NCBI GenBank assembly: GCA_965227905.1
Contig: OZ245780.1
Span: 2,046,001 to 2,110,000 of the forward strand
Reading direction: 5' to 3'
Length of the DNA: 64,000 nucleotides
Source: CBDDHT01 sp965227905
Lineage (GTDB): Bacteria; Pseudomonadota; Alphaproteobacteria; Rhizobiales; Methyloligellaceae
In this document: piece after piece, positions 18,073-27,513 of the stretch
Layout of the letters: every line of letters starts with the position of its first letter
Numbering within the stretch: the stretch's first letter is position 1
Translations under genes and position numbers: made by a program
The notes under the pieces: model-generated
What the model saw: only the letters and a program-made list of their open reading frames with translations
Told to the model about the DNA's origin: nothing
Database searches by the model: none

Positions 18073-19203
18073 TTAGCTGGCCTTCGCGGATTTTTGGGTA
18101 GGCTGCACTTTGGCGCCCGGCCGGACTTTCTGGATGCCTTCGACGATGATTGTCTCGCCCTCGGTCAGTCCCTCGCTGACCACCAGCTCGGTGCCCGTTC
18201 TTTGCCCTGTCTTGATGGGCCTGAGTTCGACCTTGCTGTCCTTATCCACGACCAGGACGAAAGGCCCGGCCTGGTTCTCCTGAACCGCGGCCTGCGGCAC
18301 GACCAGCGCCTTCTTCGGATCGGACGAGACGAGAGAGACGGTCACGAACTGGCCCGGCAGGATCAGGCTATCAGGGTTGGCAAAGACCACGCGCGCCTTG
18401 ATCGTGCCGGTATCCGCATCGACCTGATTGTCCAAAAAGTCGAATTCGCCGTCATGGGGATAGATTTCCCCGTTGGCCAGTTTGATCTGCGGTTTCAGCT
18501 TTTCGGCGCGCCCTTCTTTGACTTCTCTTTTGTAGTCGAGGAATTCGCGCTCGGAGATCGAGAAGGTGATGTGGATCGGGTCGAGTGTCACGACAGTAGC
18601 GAGCACGCCGCTGTCCGGACCGATCAGATTGCCGACGTCGACGGTCGATTTGCCGATGCGACCCGAAATGGGGGAAATGATCTTGGTGTAGCCGAGGTCA
18701 AGTTCGGCGCGAACCAGATCGGCCTTGGCCGCGGCCACGTCGGCTTTGGTCTGCCCCTCTTTGGCGACAGCCTCGTCGAATTTCGCGACGCTCGCGGTGC
18801 CCTTTTCGACCAGCTTCTTGTAGCGCGTGAGATTTTGTTCCGCTTCCAGCAGGGCGGCTTCGGCGCGGACGACCTTCGCCTTAGCCGCGTCGCGATTGGC
18901 GACATATTCGGACGGGTCGATCTCGAACAGGAGTGCATCCTTTTTAAGATCGGCGCCTTCCTTAAAATCCTGCTTGTTGAGGAAGCCGGTCACGCGCGCC
19001 CGAAGTTCGACCTTTTGAAAAGCCTCACTCTGGCCGACAAATCCGATGGAGCTGGCGACCGGTTTGGAGGTCACAGGCGCAACGACCACCGCAGGAGCCG
19101 GGCCGGCGGGCGCGGCCGCTTTTTCCTCGCTCTGGCAGGCGATCAGTGCAAGGGGAAGTCCGAACACGGCGATTCGGAGGCATTTCTGCAATTTAAGCGG
19201 CAT
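18073..19203 (-). CDS. RND efflux membrane fusion lipoprotein (AcrA/MexA family)
   Basis: 376 residues. Residues 1-23 form a lipoprotein signal ending in LALIAC, with Cys23 as the lipidation site. Then come the barrel-sandwich halves around a coiled-coil hairpin (AAKAKVVRAEAALLEAEQNL and KADVAAAKADLVRAELDLGY) and a C-terminal membrane-proximal domain. It bridges the pump to an outer-membrane channel. The start at MPLKLQKC is preceded by a ribosome site (ggaaggggaattcc) and gives a proper signal peptide; upstream starts do not. First gene of the pump operon, divergent from hisS across 166 bases that must hold both promoters. Confidence 0.94.
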   Translation of the reverse strand: MPLKLQKCLRIAVFGLPLALIACQSEEKAAAPAGPAPAVVVAPVTSKPVASSIGFVGQSEAFQKVELRARVTGFLNKQDFKEGADLKKDALLFEIDPSEYVANRDAAKAKVVRAEAALLEAEQNLTRYKKLVEKGTASVAKFDEAVAKEGQTKADVAAAKADLVRAELDLGYTKIISPISGRIGKSTVDVGNLIGPDSGVLATVVTLDPIHITFSISEREFLDYKREVKEGRAEKLKPQIKLANGEIYPHDGEFDFLDNQVDADTGTIKARVVFANPDSLILPGQFVTVSLVSSDPKKALVVPQAAVQENQAGPFVLVVDKDSKVELRPIKTGQRTGTELVVSEGLTEGETIIVEGIQKVRPGAKVQPTQKSAKAS

Positions 19204-19369
19204 GGAATTCCCCTTCCGGCGACTGATAGCTCTGACAGGCAACTGGCGCATGACATTCAATCTTATCGGCTCGTATTGGTAGCACAAACCTGCATTCGTG
19301 CACCTTGCTGGCCTCAAGTCTATGCGGTAGAACGCGCGCACCTTCACGCAGGCCACAGGCCCTAGACTC

Positions 19370-20866
19370 ATGGCGAAAAAAAACAAGCCCTCGCGTCCCA
19401 AGGCACGCTTGCCGAAGGGCCTCATCGACAATGATGCTCAACAAATCCGTGCAATGCGGACGATGATGGAGCAAATACGTGACGTCTATGAGTCTTTCGG
19501 CTTCGAACCGCTGGATACGCCGGCTTTCGAATATACCGATGCATTGGGAAAGTTCCTGCCCGATCAGGACCGACCGAATGAGGGCGTCTTTTCGTTCGAG
19601 GACGAGGATGGCCAGTGGCTGTCGCTGCGCTATGACCTGACGGCTCCGCTGGCGCGCTACGTCGCTGCCAATTATGACGGGCTCGCAAAACCGTTTCGGC
19701 GCTATCAGACGGGTCCTGTCTGGCGCAACGAAAAGCCGGGTCCTGGCCGTTTTCGTCAGTTCACGCAGTTCGACGCCGATACGGTCGGGACGGCGAGCGT
19801 CGCCGCCGATGCCGAACTCTGCATGCTCGCCGCGCAAACCCTTGAGTGCATCGGTATCCCCCAGGGTGCATTTCTGATCCGCCTGAACAACCGCAAGTTG
19901 CTCGATGCCGTATTGGAGTTGTCCGGCCTCGATCCGGCTGACCCCGAAGGCGCCGGGCAGAGAATGTCCGTGCTGCGTGCCATCGACAAGCTGGACCGGC
20001 TCGGCATCGATGCGGTCGGCATGCTGCTTGGGGAAGGGCGCAAGGACGAATCCGGCGACTACACCAAGGGCGCGGGGCTTGCGCCGAATCAAATCGACAT
20101 GGTTCTGCGCTATGTGGGCGCCGGAAGCGAAGGGCGCGGGCAGACGCTTGATGCCCTCACCAGCCTTGTCGAGGAGAGCGAGACGGGTCGCGAAGGCCTG
20201 ACCGAGCTGAGAACGATGGACGAGTTGCTAACGGCAGCCGGCTTCGATAGCGACCGTGTCCGGGTCGATCCGGCGGTTGTGCGCGGGCTCGATTATTACA
20301 CCGGCCCCGTTTTCGAAGCGGAACTCACCTTCGAGACCGCCGGCGAAGATGGCGGCCAGACGCGCTTCGGCTCGGTAGGTGGCGGTGGCCGCTATGACGG
20401 GCTTGTCGAGCGCTTCAAGGGCGTTCGCGTTCCGGCAACCGGCTATTCGGTCGGCGTCTCGCGGCTGCATGCGGCGCTGGTTGCGCTGGGTAAGGCTGGT
20501 GCCGAGGACGCTTTGGGTCCCGTGGTTGTGCTCGTCATGGACCGCGAGCAACTGCCGACCTATCAGAAAATGGCCGGCGATCTTCGGGCCGCAGGCATTC
20601 GTGCCGAAATGTATCTCGGCGAATCCGGCATGCGCGCGCAAATGAAATATGCCGACAAACGTGGCGCGCCCTGTGTCGTCATTCAGGGCGAGGACGAGCG
20701 CGCGAAGGGCGAGGTAACGGTCAAGGATTTGATCGAAGGCTCGCGCCTGTCCAAAGAGATCGAAGACAATACCGAGTGGCGCGAAGGCCGGCCGGCGCAG
20801 GTCTCAGTCTCGCAAGGCGATCTCGTCACAGGCGTGCGCGATATTCTTGCCCGCCACGAGTCCTGA
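19370..20866 (+). CDS. hisS: Histidyl-tRNA synthetase
   Basis: 498 residues, class II synthetase charging tRNA-His. Motif 1 surrounds DTPAFEYTDAL, motif 2 is RYQTGPVWRNEKPGPGRFRQ, the HisA-type signature is GLDYYTGPVFEAEL, and motif 3 lies in GGGGRYDGLVERF. The C-terminal anticodon-binding domain starts near PVVVLVMDREQLP. It is the longer alphaproteobacterial form. It heads a three-gene run with hisZ and hisG; the gap to hisZ is three bases. Confidence 0.97.
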   Translation: MAKKNKPSRPKARLPKGLIDNDAQQIRAMRTMMEQIRDVYESFGFEPLDTPAFEYTDALGKFLPDQDRPNEGVFSFEDEDGQWLSLRYDLTAPLARYVAANYDGLAKPFRRYQTGPVWRNEKPGPGRFRQFTQFDADTVGTASVAADAELCMLAAQTLECIGIPQGAFLIRLNNRKLLDAVLELSGLDPADPEGAGQRMSVLRAIDKLDRLGIDAVGMLLGEGRKDESGDYTKGAGLAPNQIDMVLRYVGAGSEGRGQTLDALTSLVEESETGREGLTELRTMDELLTAAGFDSDRVRVDPAVVRGLDYYTGPVFEAELTFETAGEDGGQTRFGSVGGGGRYDGLVERFKGVRVPATGYSVGVSRLHAALVALGKAGAEDALGPVVVLVMDREQLPTYQKMAGDLRAAGIRAEMYLGESGMRAQMKYADKRGAPCVVIQGEDERAKGEVTVKDLIEGSRLSKEIEDNTEWREGRPAQVSVSQGDLVTGVRDILARHES

Positions 20867-20869
20867 CCG

Positions 20870-22048
20870 ATGCCTGCCGAAACCGCTCTCAAGTTCGAGG
20901 CGCTCGAGGCGCAGGCCAGCGCCTTGATGGATGTCTTTCGCGGGGCGGACTATGAGCCCGTGGCTCCTGCCATTTTGCAACCGGCAGAGATTTTCCTCGA
21001 CCGTGTCGGCGAAGCGATCCGCTCCCGCACCTATGTCTTTACCGACCTGGAAGGCGAAATTCTGTGCCTGCGGCCGGACCTGACGGTGCCGGTCTGCCGG
21101 CTTTATATGGAGCGCCATCCCCAGGCGGATGTCGAAGCCCGCTACTCCTATAATGGCTCTGCGTTTCGCTATCAGGCGGAGCCGCGCAAAAGCGGCCAAT
21201 CCCGTGAGTTTCGTCAGGCCGGTATCGAGCTGATCGGTGCGCCTGAAAGTCTTGATGCGGATGCAGAAGTCTTCGGGCTGGCGCTCGATGCGGTTCGCAC
21301 GGCCAATCTTGAAGGGTTTAAGGTGCGCCTCGGCGATCTGGAGATGTTCGAGGCCCTCATCCAGGCCATCGATATGCCAGAACGCTGGCGGTTGGCGCTC
21401 TGGCATAGCTTTTGGCGCCCACCGGCGTTTCATGCACTTTTGCGCCGGCTGGCGGACGATGAACGCGACGGTAGCACTGCAGCGCCACGTTCTCTCATCG
21501 CCAAGCTGGATCCCGAAGATCTGGAAGGTGCCGAACAGGCTGTCGCCGCTCATCTCGATGCAGAAGGCATACCCGTCGTCGGGACGCGTACGATCCGCGA
21601 AATCACCGAGCGCCTTCTCGATCACGCCGCCGATTCGCGCGAAGGCTCGTTGCCCGACAGCGCCGTAGCATTGATTGAGGACTATCTGACGATCTCAGGA
21701 CCGCCCCGTGCGGCCGCGGCGCGCATCGCCGATCTGGCGCGATCTGCCGACATCGATCTCGACAAAGGGCTTGAGCGTTTCTCGGACCGTATCGATCGGC
21801 TGGACGAATTGGATATCGATATCAATGCAACCGAATTCGGTGCCGAGTTCGGCCGCGCCATCGAGTATTACACAGGCTTCGTTTTTCAGGTCGAAGTGCC
21901 CGAATATGGCCGCGCCGGCCAGATTGCCGGCGGCGGTCGTTATGACGGATTGCTCAGCGAGCTCGGAGCGCCCGAGCGGGTCGCGGCGGTGGGCTGTGCG
22001 ATCCATACGGAACGGCTGCTTGCGGCTGCCGGGGGAGGCGGTTCATGA
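20870..22048 (+). CDS. hisZ: ATP phosphoribosyltransferase regulatory subunit
   Basis: 392 residues, a HisRS paralogue without the anticodon-binding domain. It keeps the class II core (LRPDLTVPVCRLYMERHP, GSAFRYQAEPRKSGQSREF, YYTGFVFQVEV, GGGRYDGLL). It pairs with short HisG and carries the histidine feedback site. The position between hisS and hisG, with a 4-base overlap into hisG, supports the call and distinguishes it from a second HisS. Confidence 0.95.
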   Translation: MPAETALKFEALEAQASALMDVFRGADYEPVAPAILQPAEIFLDRVGEAIRSRTYVFTDLEGEILCLRPDLTVPVCRLYMERHPQADVEARYSYNGSAFRYQAEPRKSGQSREFRQAGIELIGAPESLDADAEVFGLALDAVRTANLEGFKVRLGDLEMFEALIQAIDMPERWRLALWHSFWRPPAFHALLRRLADDERDGSTAAPRSLIAKLDPEDLEGAEQAVAAHLDAEGIPVVGTRTIREITERLLDHAADSREGSLPDSAVALIEDYLTISGPPRAAAARIADLARSADIDLDKGLERFSDRIDRLDELDIDINATEFGAEFGRAIEYYTGFVFQVEVPEYGRAGQIAGGGRYDGLLSELGAPERVAAVGCAIHTERLLAAAGGGGS

Positions 22049-22773
22049 GCGACGAGCAGATCGTTCTCGCCGTGCCCTCGAAGGGTCGCCTGATGGAGCG
22101 CACCCTCGAGGTGTTCGCAGAAGCCGGCCTCGAAATCCGCAAGCAGGGTCACGAGCGGGGTTACCGCGGTGCCATTGTCGGGATCGACAGTGTGGAGGTC
22201 TCATTCTTTTCGGCCTCCGAGATTGCCGAACAGCTAAAGCTCGGTCGTATTCATATGGGCGTAACCGGCGAGGATCTCATTCGCGAGACCATGGCCGATG
22301 CCGACGATAAGGTCGAATTTGTCGTACCGCTTGGGTTCGGGCATGCGGATGTGGTGCTGGCTGTGCCCGACTATTGGATCGATGTCAGTCGTATCCTTGA
22401 TCTGGACGATGTTGCCGCCGTGTTTCGCCGCCGGCATGGACGGGCACTTCGGATCGCAACCGGCTACATGAATCTGACCCGGCGATTTCTGGCTGAAAAG
22501 GGCGTCGTCGGCTATCGTATCGTGGAAAGCGTCGGCGCAACGGAAGGCACGCCTTCTGCAGGCACCGCTGAGGCGATCGTCGACATCACCTCATCAGGCG
22601 CGACATTGCGTGCCAATCATCTGAAAGTTCTCGACGATGGCGTCGTTCTGGAGTCGCAGGCCAATCTGATCGCATCTCGGATTGCGGACTGGCCGGAAGG
22701 GTCACAGGACGTGCTCGAGACAATCGCCGCAAAACTCAGAGCGTTGGCCGAAGCGCCGGCGGAGGATGCCTAG
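22045..22773 (+). CDS. hisG: ATP phosphoribosyltransferase, short form
   Basis: 242 residues, the short form that needs HisZ. First step of histidine biosynthesis, joining ATP and PRPP. Visible features are the N-terminal AVPSKGRLMERTLEVF, the VTGEDLIRE loop, and the PRPP-binding stretch IVDITSSGATLRANHLKVL. The start overlaps the hisZ stop (ATGA). The stop overlaps the convergent GNAT gene's stop in the shared bases ctag (22770-22773). Confidence 0.96.
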   Translation: MSDEQIVLAVPSKGRLMERTLEVFAEAGLEIRKQGHERGYRGAIVGIDSVEVSFFSASEIAEQLKLGRIHMGVTGEDLIRETMADADDKVEFVVPLGFGHADVVLAVPDYWIDVSRILDLDDVAAVFRRRHGRALRIATGYMNLTRRFLAEKGVVGYRIVESVGATEGTPSAGTAEAIVDITSSGATLRANHLKVLDDGVVLESQANLIASRIADWPEGSQDVLETIAAKLRALAEAPAEDA

Positions 22774-23981
22774 CCGGATTTGGTTTCGTTCGAACCGTTA
22801 TGGGTTCCGAGCCGCCGAAGCTGTTTGAAGGCCGACCATAATTGCGGTGACGACTTGATGCGGGCTTTGGCGCGGATCTGCATGTTTTCGAGCAGAACAT
22901 GGATTCGGCCCGATGCCGTTAGCGGCAGGAGAGTGTGAAAGAGTTGACGTTCCTCGGTGCACCAGCGGAGTTTGTAGCTATCGTCGCCGACACCGCCGTC
23001 GAAAACCGTAATGCCTTGGCTTGCACAGCTTGCGACCGTCATGCGGAACAGATGTTTGCCCGGCTGGTCATGCCGCAGCGGCCCGTTGGTTGTACCGATC
23101 ACCAGGCCGTAGAAGCGGTTCTGATAGAACAGGCCGAGATTTGCTGCGACAAGTTCACCGCCGCATCTGAGCGCATGAATGCGCGGCGAAACCGTCGCTG
23201 TCTCATGCGGCATTGTCACAAGATTGCGATAGAAGCGACGGATACCCGGATCGGCAAACATGTCGGCTATGCCGAGTTCGGCAAACCGCTCGCGCTTGCG
23301 GTCCATGATCCAGGCAAGGACGTCGAGCCGTTCCTGGCGGTCTTCGACTTGCGCGAAGGAAAGCGCGCCATGGGTGGCGAGATCGCGTTCCGATTTGCGA
23401 AGCTTGCGCCGGCTGCTCGACGAGAAGGCGCTGTTGTAGTGGGCCTCCCAATCGGGTGTGAGCGGAAACCAGTGCGCGCTACCGGCAGCCGGCGTGTGCG
23501 GCAATGCGGCAAACGGGTTCGCAAGCCCGGAAATATTCTCTGGTTGCGCCGCGAGATGCACGACATCGATGCTACCGATCCGGTCGACGATGTCGGACCA
23601 CAGGCTCGCAAAATCCGGTGCCGTCTCTTCGTCCCACGCTTCGCGGCAGAAGAGGCCGGATGCATAGTTGCCCTGATCGCCGCCAAGCCATTCCAGTATG
23701 CGGCAGCCGCGCTCGCGCCGGATACCGAATGGCAAAATCGCGATACAACGACCGGCGTCATTGCTGACGACAACGATACGCACGTCCTGCGCCCGTCCTT
23801 CGTCCGACCGGTCGAGCCAGGCGGCAACCCATTCGAAACTCTGATGCGGCGATGTGGCGGCGGATATCTGGAAGCGTTGCCAAACGTCGCGGACAGCCGC
23901 GATCCGGTCGACGATCGTGATACGAAGACCGGAAGACCGGAAACCGGTACCGAAGTGATCTGCCGCGAAATCGATGCTCAT
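22770..23981 (-). CDS. GNAT-like acyltransferase of the CelD/BcsL (Acetyltransf_6) type
   Basis: 403 residues. The N-terminal half has SPHQSFEWVAAWLDR and DVRIVVVSNDAGRCIAILPFG; the C-terminal GNAT half has ALRCGGELVAANLGLFYQNRFYG and ends with FDGGVGDDSYKLRWCTEER, the signature turn of this group. Members are linked to exopolysaccharide or cellulose biosynthesis but the exact acceptor is usually unknown. Cytosolic, no signal peptide. It ends tail-to-tail with hisG. Confidence 0.85.
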   Translation of the reverse strand: MSIDFAADHFGTGFRSSGLRITIVDRIAAVRDVWQRFQISAATSPHQSFEWVAAWLDRSDEGRAQDVRIVVVSNDAGRCIAILPFGIRRERGCRILEWLGGDQGNYASGLFCREAWDEETAPDFASLWSDIVDRIGSIDVVHLAAQPENISGLANPFAALPHTPAAGSAHWFPLTPDWEAHYNSAFSSSSRRKLRKSERDLATHGALSFAQVEDRQERLDVLAWIMDRKRERFAELGIADMFADPGIRRFYRNLVTMPHETATVSPRIHALRCGGELVAANLGLFYQNRFYGLVIGTTNGPLRHDQPGKHLFRMTVASCASQGITVFDGGVGDDSYKLRWCTEERQLFHTLLPLTASGRIHVLLENMQIRAKARIKSSPQLWSAFKQLRRLGTHNGSNETKSG

Positions 23982-24194
23982 TATGCGTACTCGTCAAAGG
24001 GGCCAACATGTCGTGAGACACACGCAACATGAATGCCATGCCGCCCGACCAATGGCCGCTTCACAGGGGCAATCCGCCTCTGATAGGCGCATTATTGGCG
24101 GAAATGCTTGATAACGTCTGAAGAGGGTTGAACGGAATGTGAACGCACGTGATGCGCTATCAGGCCGCTAGCATCAAAATTGGGCTGATTGCCG

Positions 24195-24899
24195 CTAGAG
24201 ATCCGGAAAGACGCGCGCTTTCATGCGGTCGCTATAGGCGACAAGGTTTGGGTGTGAAGCCGTCGCATCTTTGATCGGTGTTTTGAAGGATTCGACCAGG
24301 GCATTTGCAATCGTGCCCCAGGCAACACAGTCGATCTCGCGCGGCGTATCACCGCCGAAAAAGTCTTTATCGCCAAGAATCGTGGAAAGCGCGTTAATAT
24401 CCTCGATGGCCAGTTGCTCGATTTCATGGCGTTCGTGGACGCCGCAGCCCTGGCTTTCGATGCGTTTGCGTGTCGACTTCTGGACCATTCCGAAGACCAC
24501 GCCACGCAGGAATTTCGGTATCGAGTGAAAGAATAGTTCGCGCACAATTCCGGCGTTTTCAGGCATGATCCAGCGCGTATAGAGGAGCGGAAAATAGAGA
24601 TGGTCTTCGATCATGCGTGCAATAGCGTGATGATGCGCGCGGTCCACGTCGCTCAGCCCTTCGCCGAGCGGATCGCCATATTTGTCCTTGAGATAGGCCA
24701 GGATGAAATGCGAATCGGCGACCGTTGAGTCGCCATCCACGATAAATGGGCATTTGCCTTTCGGCGCTTTTGAAGGATTGGAGACCTCCACAACCTCATA
24801 TTCGAGACCGGCAAGGCGCAGATAGGTCTCGACCTTGACGCAAAAAGGGCTGGGATTGGGCAATCCGTAAGCACTGGCAAACTGATGAAGCTGGATCAT
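24195..24899 (-). CDS. Glutathione S-transferase family protein
   Basis: 234 residues. A thioredoxin-like N-terminal domain (MIQLHQFASAYGLPNPSPFC, then VKVETYLRLAGLEYEVV) with the substrate-anchoring loop KGKCPFIVDGDSTVADSHFI, and a helical C-terminal domain containing FFGGDTPREIDCVAWGTIANAL. It resembles the Faxc/Tom37-like GST subgroup. The start at MIQLHQ was chosen because the beta strand begins there. It lies 85 bases before the tRNA gene, on the opposite strand. Confidence 0.88.
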   Translation of the reverse strand: MIQLHQFASAYGLPNPSPFCVKVETYLRLAGLEYEVVEVSNPSKAPKGKCPFIVDGDSTVADSHFILAYLKDKYGDPLGEGLSDVDRAHHHAIARMIEDHLYFPLLYTRWIMPENAGIVRELFFHSIPKFLRGVVFGMVQKSTRKRIESQGCGVHERHEIEQLAIEDINALSTILGDKDFFGGDTPREIDCVAWGTIANALVESFKTPIKDATASHPNLVAYSDRMKARVFPDL

Positions 24900-24984
24900 G
24901 GGCCCCCAATAAGCCGCACAAAAGATGTCGTCAACAGCGTTCAAACCGAGCCGCCGGTCTGATATAGGAGCAGTCTTGTCGCGT

Positions 24985-25061
24985 GGGCCCGTAGCTCAAT
25001 TGGTTAGAGCCGACGGCTCATAACCGTCTGGTTGTAGGTTCGAGTCCTACCGGGCCCACCA
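24985..25061 (+). tRNA. tRNA-Met (anticodon CAT), island attachment site
   Basis: 77 nt with encoded CCA. Acceptor stem gggcccg pairs with cgggccc, D-arm agctcaattggttagagc, anticodon stem gacgg/ccgtc with loop ctcataa (anticodon 25019-25021), T-arm with ggttcgagtcctacc. The loop and stem sequence fit elongator tRNA-Met better than the lysidine-type tRNA-Ile, though CAT alone cannot exclude the latter. Its 3' half is overlapped by the serine recombinase gene. Confidence 0.95.
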
Positions 25062-26592
25062 TCTCTATTTTTCGCATGTTTAAGTCCTCTAAGAGCTTGA
25101 AAGGTAAGGCGGTTTTTGGTGTTCGATAACCGTCTTCGCGGCTAAAGGCGATGCGGTCGGAAAACGCCAATCGGAGGACCAAAAGCTTCATGTTGAATTG
25201 GCCAGATTCCCAGAGATTCCAAGGGTTTGCGAGAAAAGCCAACCCGTGTTCGATAATTTGTTGATTGGTCTCTTGCGTCATCGGCTTCTCAGCGAGTTTT
25301 TCTTCCAAGAGCCGGCGCCGACGTTCCAGTGATTCAATCTTCTGTTCGTAGGCCGTAATGACGGTCGTGCTGGACACCGACACGATGCGCTCCAGCAGCA
25401 GTCCGATTTCTTTCTCCACGGATTTAGCCTCTTCCTGAAGACCCTTTATGGTCTCTTCGGCTTGCTCCCGGCGTTGCCGCCATGCTTCGTGAAACATGGT
25501 CCTGGCCAACTGAAACAGTTCACGCGTTGGCTGAAGGGAGCGAACAATATCCGCAAACTCACCCTCTATTCGTTCCCGCCGAATGGATTTGCGATACGAC
25601 GGGCAGCCACGGGTATCGCACAAGTAATATGGGTATTTCTTCTGCCTGCCGTGCGACCAGCAGGCGGTCAATGGCTTTTTACAGTCATCGCACAGGACGA
25701 AGCCGCGCATCGGAAAATCCTCATTGAGATTCTTGCGCGCAGGCGCTTTGCAGTTTCCGGCCCTGCGCTCTGCGACCTTCTCGAATGTCTGAAGAGAGAT
25801 GAGTGGTTCGTGCTGCGCCCGGACCCAGTGAATGCCATAACGCGGGACAGAAATGTAACCGGCATAAAGCGGATTGGTCAGTAGCTCAGCTACCCGTTGT
25901 TGCGGAATGTATCCCCTATCGGTTTTTGGGAAGAGGGGTTGGCTCTGCAGAAATCGCCTCACTTCAGCTTGGCTATCGAAACGTCCCGACGCGTATCCTT
26001 CAAGGGCTTCGCGCACCACAGGCCCCAGGCGCTCATCTGGCACGAGCCGTTTCCCGCCGCCCTTCGCCTTGACGTACCTGTATCCCTTAGGGGCATGAAA
26101 CACCCACCAACCTTGCTGAAGACGCGCGATCATCTTCTGTTTCACCTGACGGGCATTTTGTTCGCGTTCAAGCGTGCCCGTTGCAGCTAACATCGTTTCG
26201 AGGAACTTCCCTTCTGGCGTGTCCTCGAATTTGAAGTTCAGGCAGATCCGGATCGCCTTACGCTTCATCATCTCGCGTCTGAGTCTGAGATGAAACTCCG
26301 TATCCCGTGAGTAGCGTTTCAAATCATCGAAGATGACCAGGTAGCGCTTGTGCGGGTTTGCATCGATATGCGCTAGCAGGTCGACCATCCCGCGCCGTTT
26401 CATAAAATCGCCTTCTCCACTTGCGGTATCGGGGAACACGGCTTCGACAGGGCAATTGAGCTTGCGCGCTTTTTCCCGGCAGCGATGTTCCTGGCTATCA
26501 AGCCCGCTTCCTTCATCATCCTGTTTGAGTGATGAGACGCGGCAGTAGATCAGAGCAGCATCAGGGGTAATCAGATCGTCCTCATTCGTCAT
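25018..26592 (-). CDS. Large serine recombinase (integrase), C-terminus encoded by the tRNA gene
   Basis: 524 residues. The resolvase domain carries YCRVSSLKQ with catalytic Ser20 (possibly Ser21) and DDLKRYSRDTEFHLRLRREM. A recombinase domain follows (NPLYAGYISVPRYG), a zinc ribbon with CDDCKKPL and LCDTRGC, and a long coiled coil (about residues 375-450). It catalyses site-specific insertion and excision of the island. The last codons, MVGPVGLEPTTRRL, are read from the complement of the tRNA-Met gene, so the gene abuts the attachment site and its end depends on the integrated state. Start at MTNEDDL has the ribosome site gaaaggaac. Confidence 0.95.
   Translation of the reverse strand: MTNEDDLITPDAALIYCRVSSLKQDDEGSGLDSQEHRCREKARKLNCPVEAVFPDTASGEGDFMKRRGMVDLLAHIDANPHKRYLVIFDDLKRYSRDTEFHLRLRREMMKRKAIRICLNFKFEDTPEGKFLETMLAATGTLEREQNARQVKQKMIARLQQGWWVFHAPKGYRYVKAKGGGKRLVPDERLGPVVREALEGYASGRFDSQAEVRRFLQSQPLFPKTDRGYIPQQRVAELLTNPLYAGYISVPRYGIHWVRAQHEPLISLQTFEKVAERRAGNCKAPARKNLNEDFPMRGFVLCDDCKKPLTACWSHGRQKKYPYYLCDTRGCPSYRKSIRRERIEGEFADIVRSLQPTRELFQLARTMFHEAWRQRREQAEETIKGLQEEAKSVEKEIGLLLERIVSVSSTTVITAYEQKIESLERRRRLLEEKLAEKPMTQETNQQIIEHGLAFLANPWNLWESGQFNMKLLVLRLAFSDRIAFSREDGYRTPKTALPFKLLEDLNMRKIEMVGPVGLEPTTRRL
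25050..25062. other. Putative attachment site, left (att, 13 bp)
   Basis: ccgggcccaccat, the tRNA 3' end plus one base, is repeated exactly at 54968-54980. Flanking bases around the second copy also recall the tRNA T-arm. With the recombinase gene ending in this tRNA, it is the natural candidate for the island's left boundary. Confidence 0.6.
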
Positions 26593-26950
26593 TGCAGTTC
26601 CTTTCGCCCGATGCATGGGCGCCATCTTCGGCTATCGGCAGAAAACGATCTCGCGCATGCTCCTGCGATGTGGTCGACTGCGCCGCGCTTGGTGCGAGAA
26701 GCGATTGCCGAATGTCGTCATCTTCCACCGCAGTCTGGACCGGGTGGACGCCGATACCCAGATCGACGAACTGCACGACAATAGACCAGAGTGTGTCGAT
26801 AAACTCCCGCTTCTGGTCCTCGGTCCATTCTGAGTCTTTCAGATATTGCTCATATAGAGCGTAATCGAGTTCAAGCGCCGGATAGCCAGCACCTTTATCA
26901 AGTGCGGCGGTCTCTGGCTGGCGCGGCTGTCTTGTCTTGTCGTGCGACAC
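26582..26950 (-). CDS. Hypothetical protein upstream of the recombinase
   Basis: 122 residues from a GTG start with ribosome site ggagagtagc; the longer frame would need a TTG start without a site. The middle EWTEDQKREFIDTLWSIVVQ, followed by FVDLGIGVHPV, is helical. Genes of this type commonly sit just before island serine recombinases, here overlapping it by 11 bases, so a role with the recombinase is likely. Function unknown. Confidence 0.7.
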   Translation of the reverse strand: MSHDKTRQPRQPETAALDKGAGYPALELDYALYEQYLKDSEWTEDQKREFIDTLWSIVVQFVDLGIGVHPVQTAVEDDDIRQSLLAPSAAQSTTSQEHARDRFLPIAEDGAHASGERNCNDE

Positions 26951-27079
26951 GCTACTCTCCGTTGTCTTGTCCTTTCCTGCTTCATGCCGAAAAGAACATA
27001 ATAGGAACAAAATCAAAATATTGCAAGTAGAAATGGGAAAATATTCCTTTGTTACTGTTTTCCATGTTTATAATCGTTA

Positions 27080-27502
27080 TTATTCACAGTAACGTAACGT
27101 AAAAATCAGTTGATCCCATCTTTGCAGCTCGTTTTTATCAATATGCCTTGCGGAATATCGATGAGTTTCCAGAATCCACTTGTATCTGTCTTCGAATGAC
27201 GCATATCCATCGAGGTTGCATCCCCAGGCGGCGTCCATATAAAGCGCGTTGAGCAGCGGGACGCTTTCCCGTGTAATAGAAAACGTTTGGAGATCGTGCT
27301 CATAGACATCGGCGTAGACGTTCTCCTCATCGGACATACCCAGATTGACCCGGGCAACCAGCCTGGGTTCACTCGCCATCATGTCACTGCCGATGCTGTG
27401 CAGGCTCGCGTGGGTTTGCGCCGCCGTCATGGCGGCGGCGCATGTGGGGCAGGGCGCATTGTTCAATGCCTGGCGTTTTTTGCGGCTGGAAAACAGTGCC
27501 AT
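27080..27502 (-). CDS. Hypothetical protein with N-terminal Cys pair
   Basis: 140 residues with CPTC near residue 18 (possible metal or redox site without a second pair) and an aromatic-rich C-terminal half (YASFEDRYKWILETHRYSAR). Ribosome site gggaggtttag before the ATG. It belongs to the minus-strand run of island genes. No family recognised. Confidence 0.6.
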   Translation of the reverse strand: MALFSSRKKRQALNNAPCPTCAAAMTAAQTHASLHSIGSDMMASEPRLVARVNLGMSDEENVYADVYEHDLQTFSITRESVPLLNALYMDAAWGCNLDGYASFEDRYKWILETHRYSARHIDKNELQRWDQLIFTLRYCE

Positions 27503-27513
27503 CTAAACCTCCC

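Noticed and set aside
14791..19365. A plus-strand open frame of 1524 codons
   Set aside because: It lies opposite the complete RND pump and membrane fusion genes, is extremely rich in Arg, Asp, Gly and His, and has no recognisable domain. Codon bias of the real genes keeps the antisense frame open.
26592..26625. Upstream start of the serine recombinase
   Set aside because: The longer N-terminus (MAPMHRAKGTA) lacks family similarity and a ribosome site; gaaaggaac precedes MTNEDDL.
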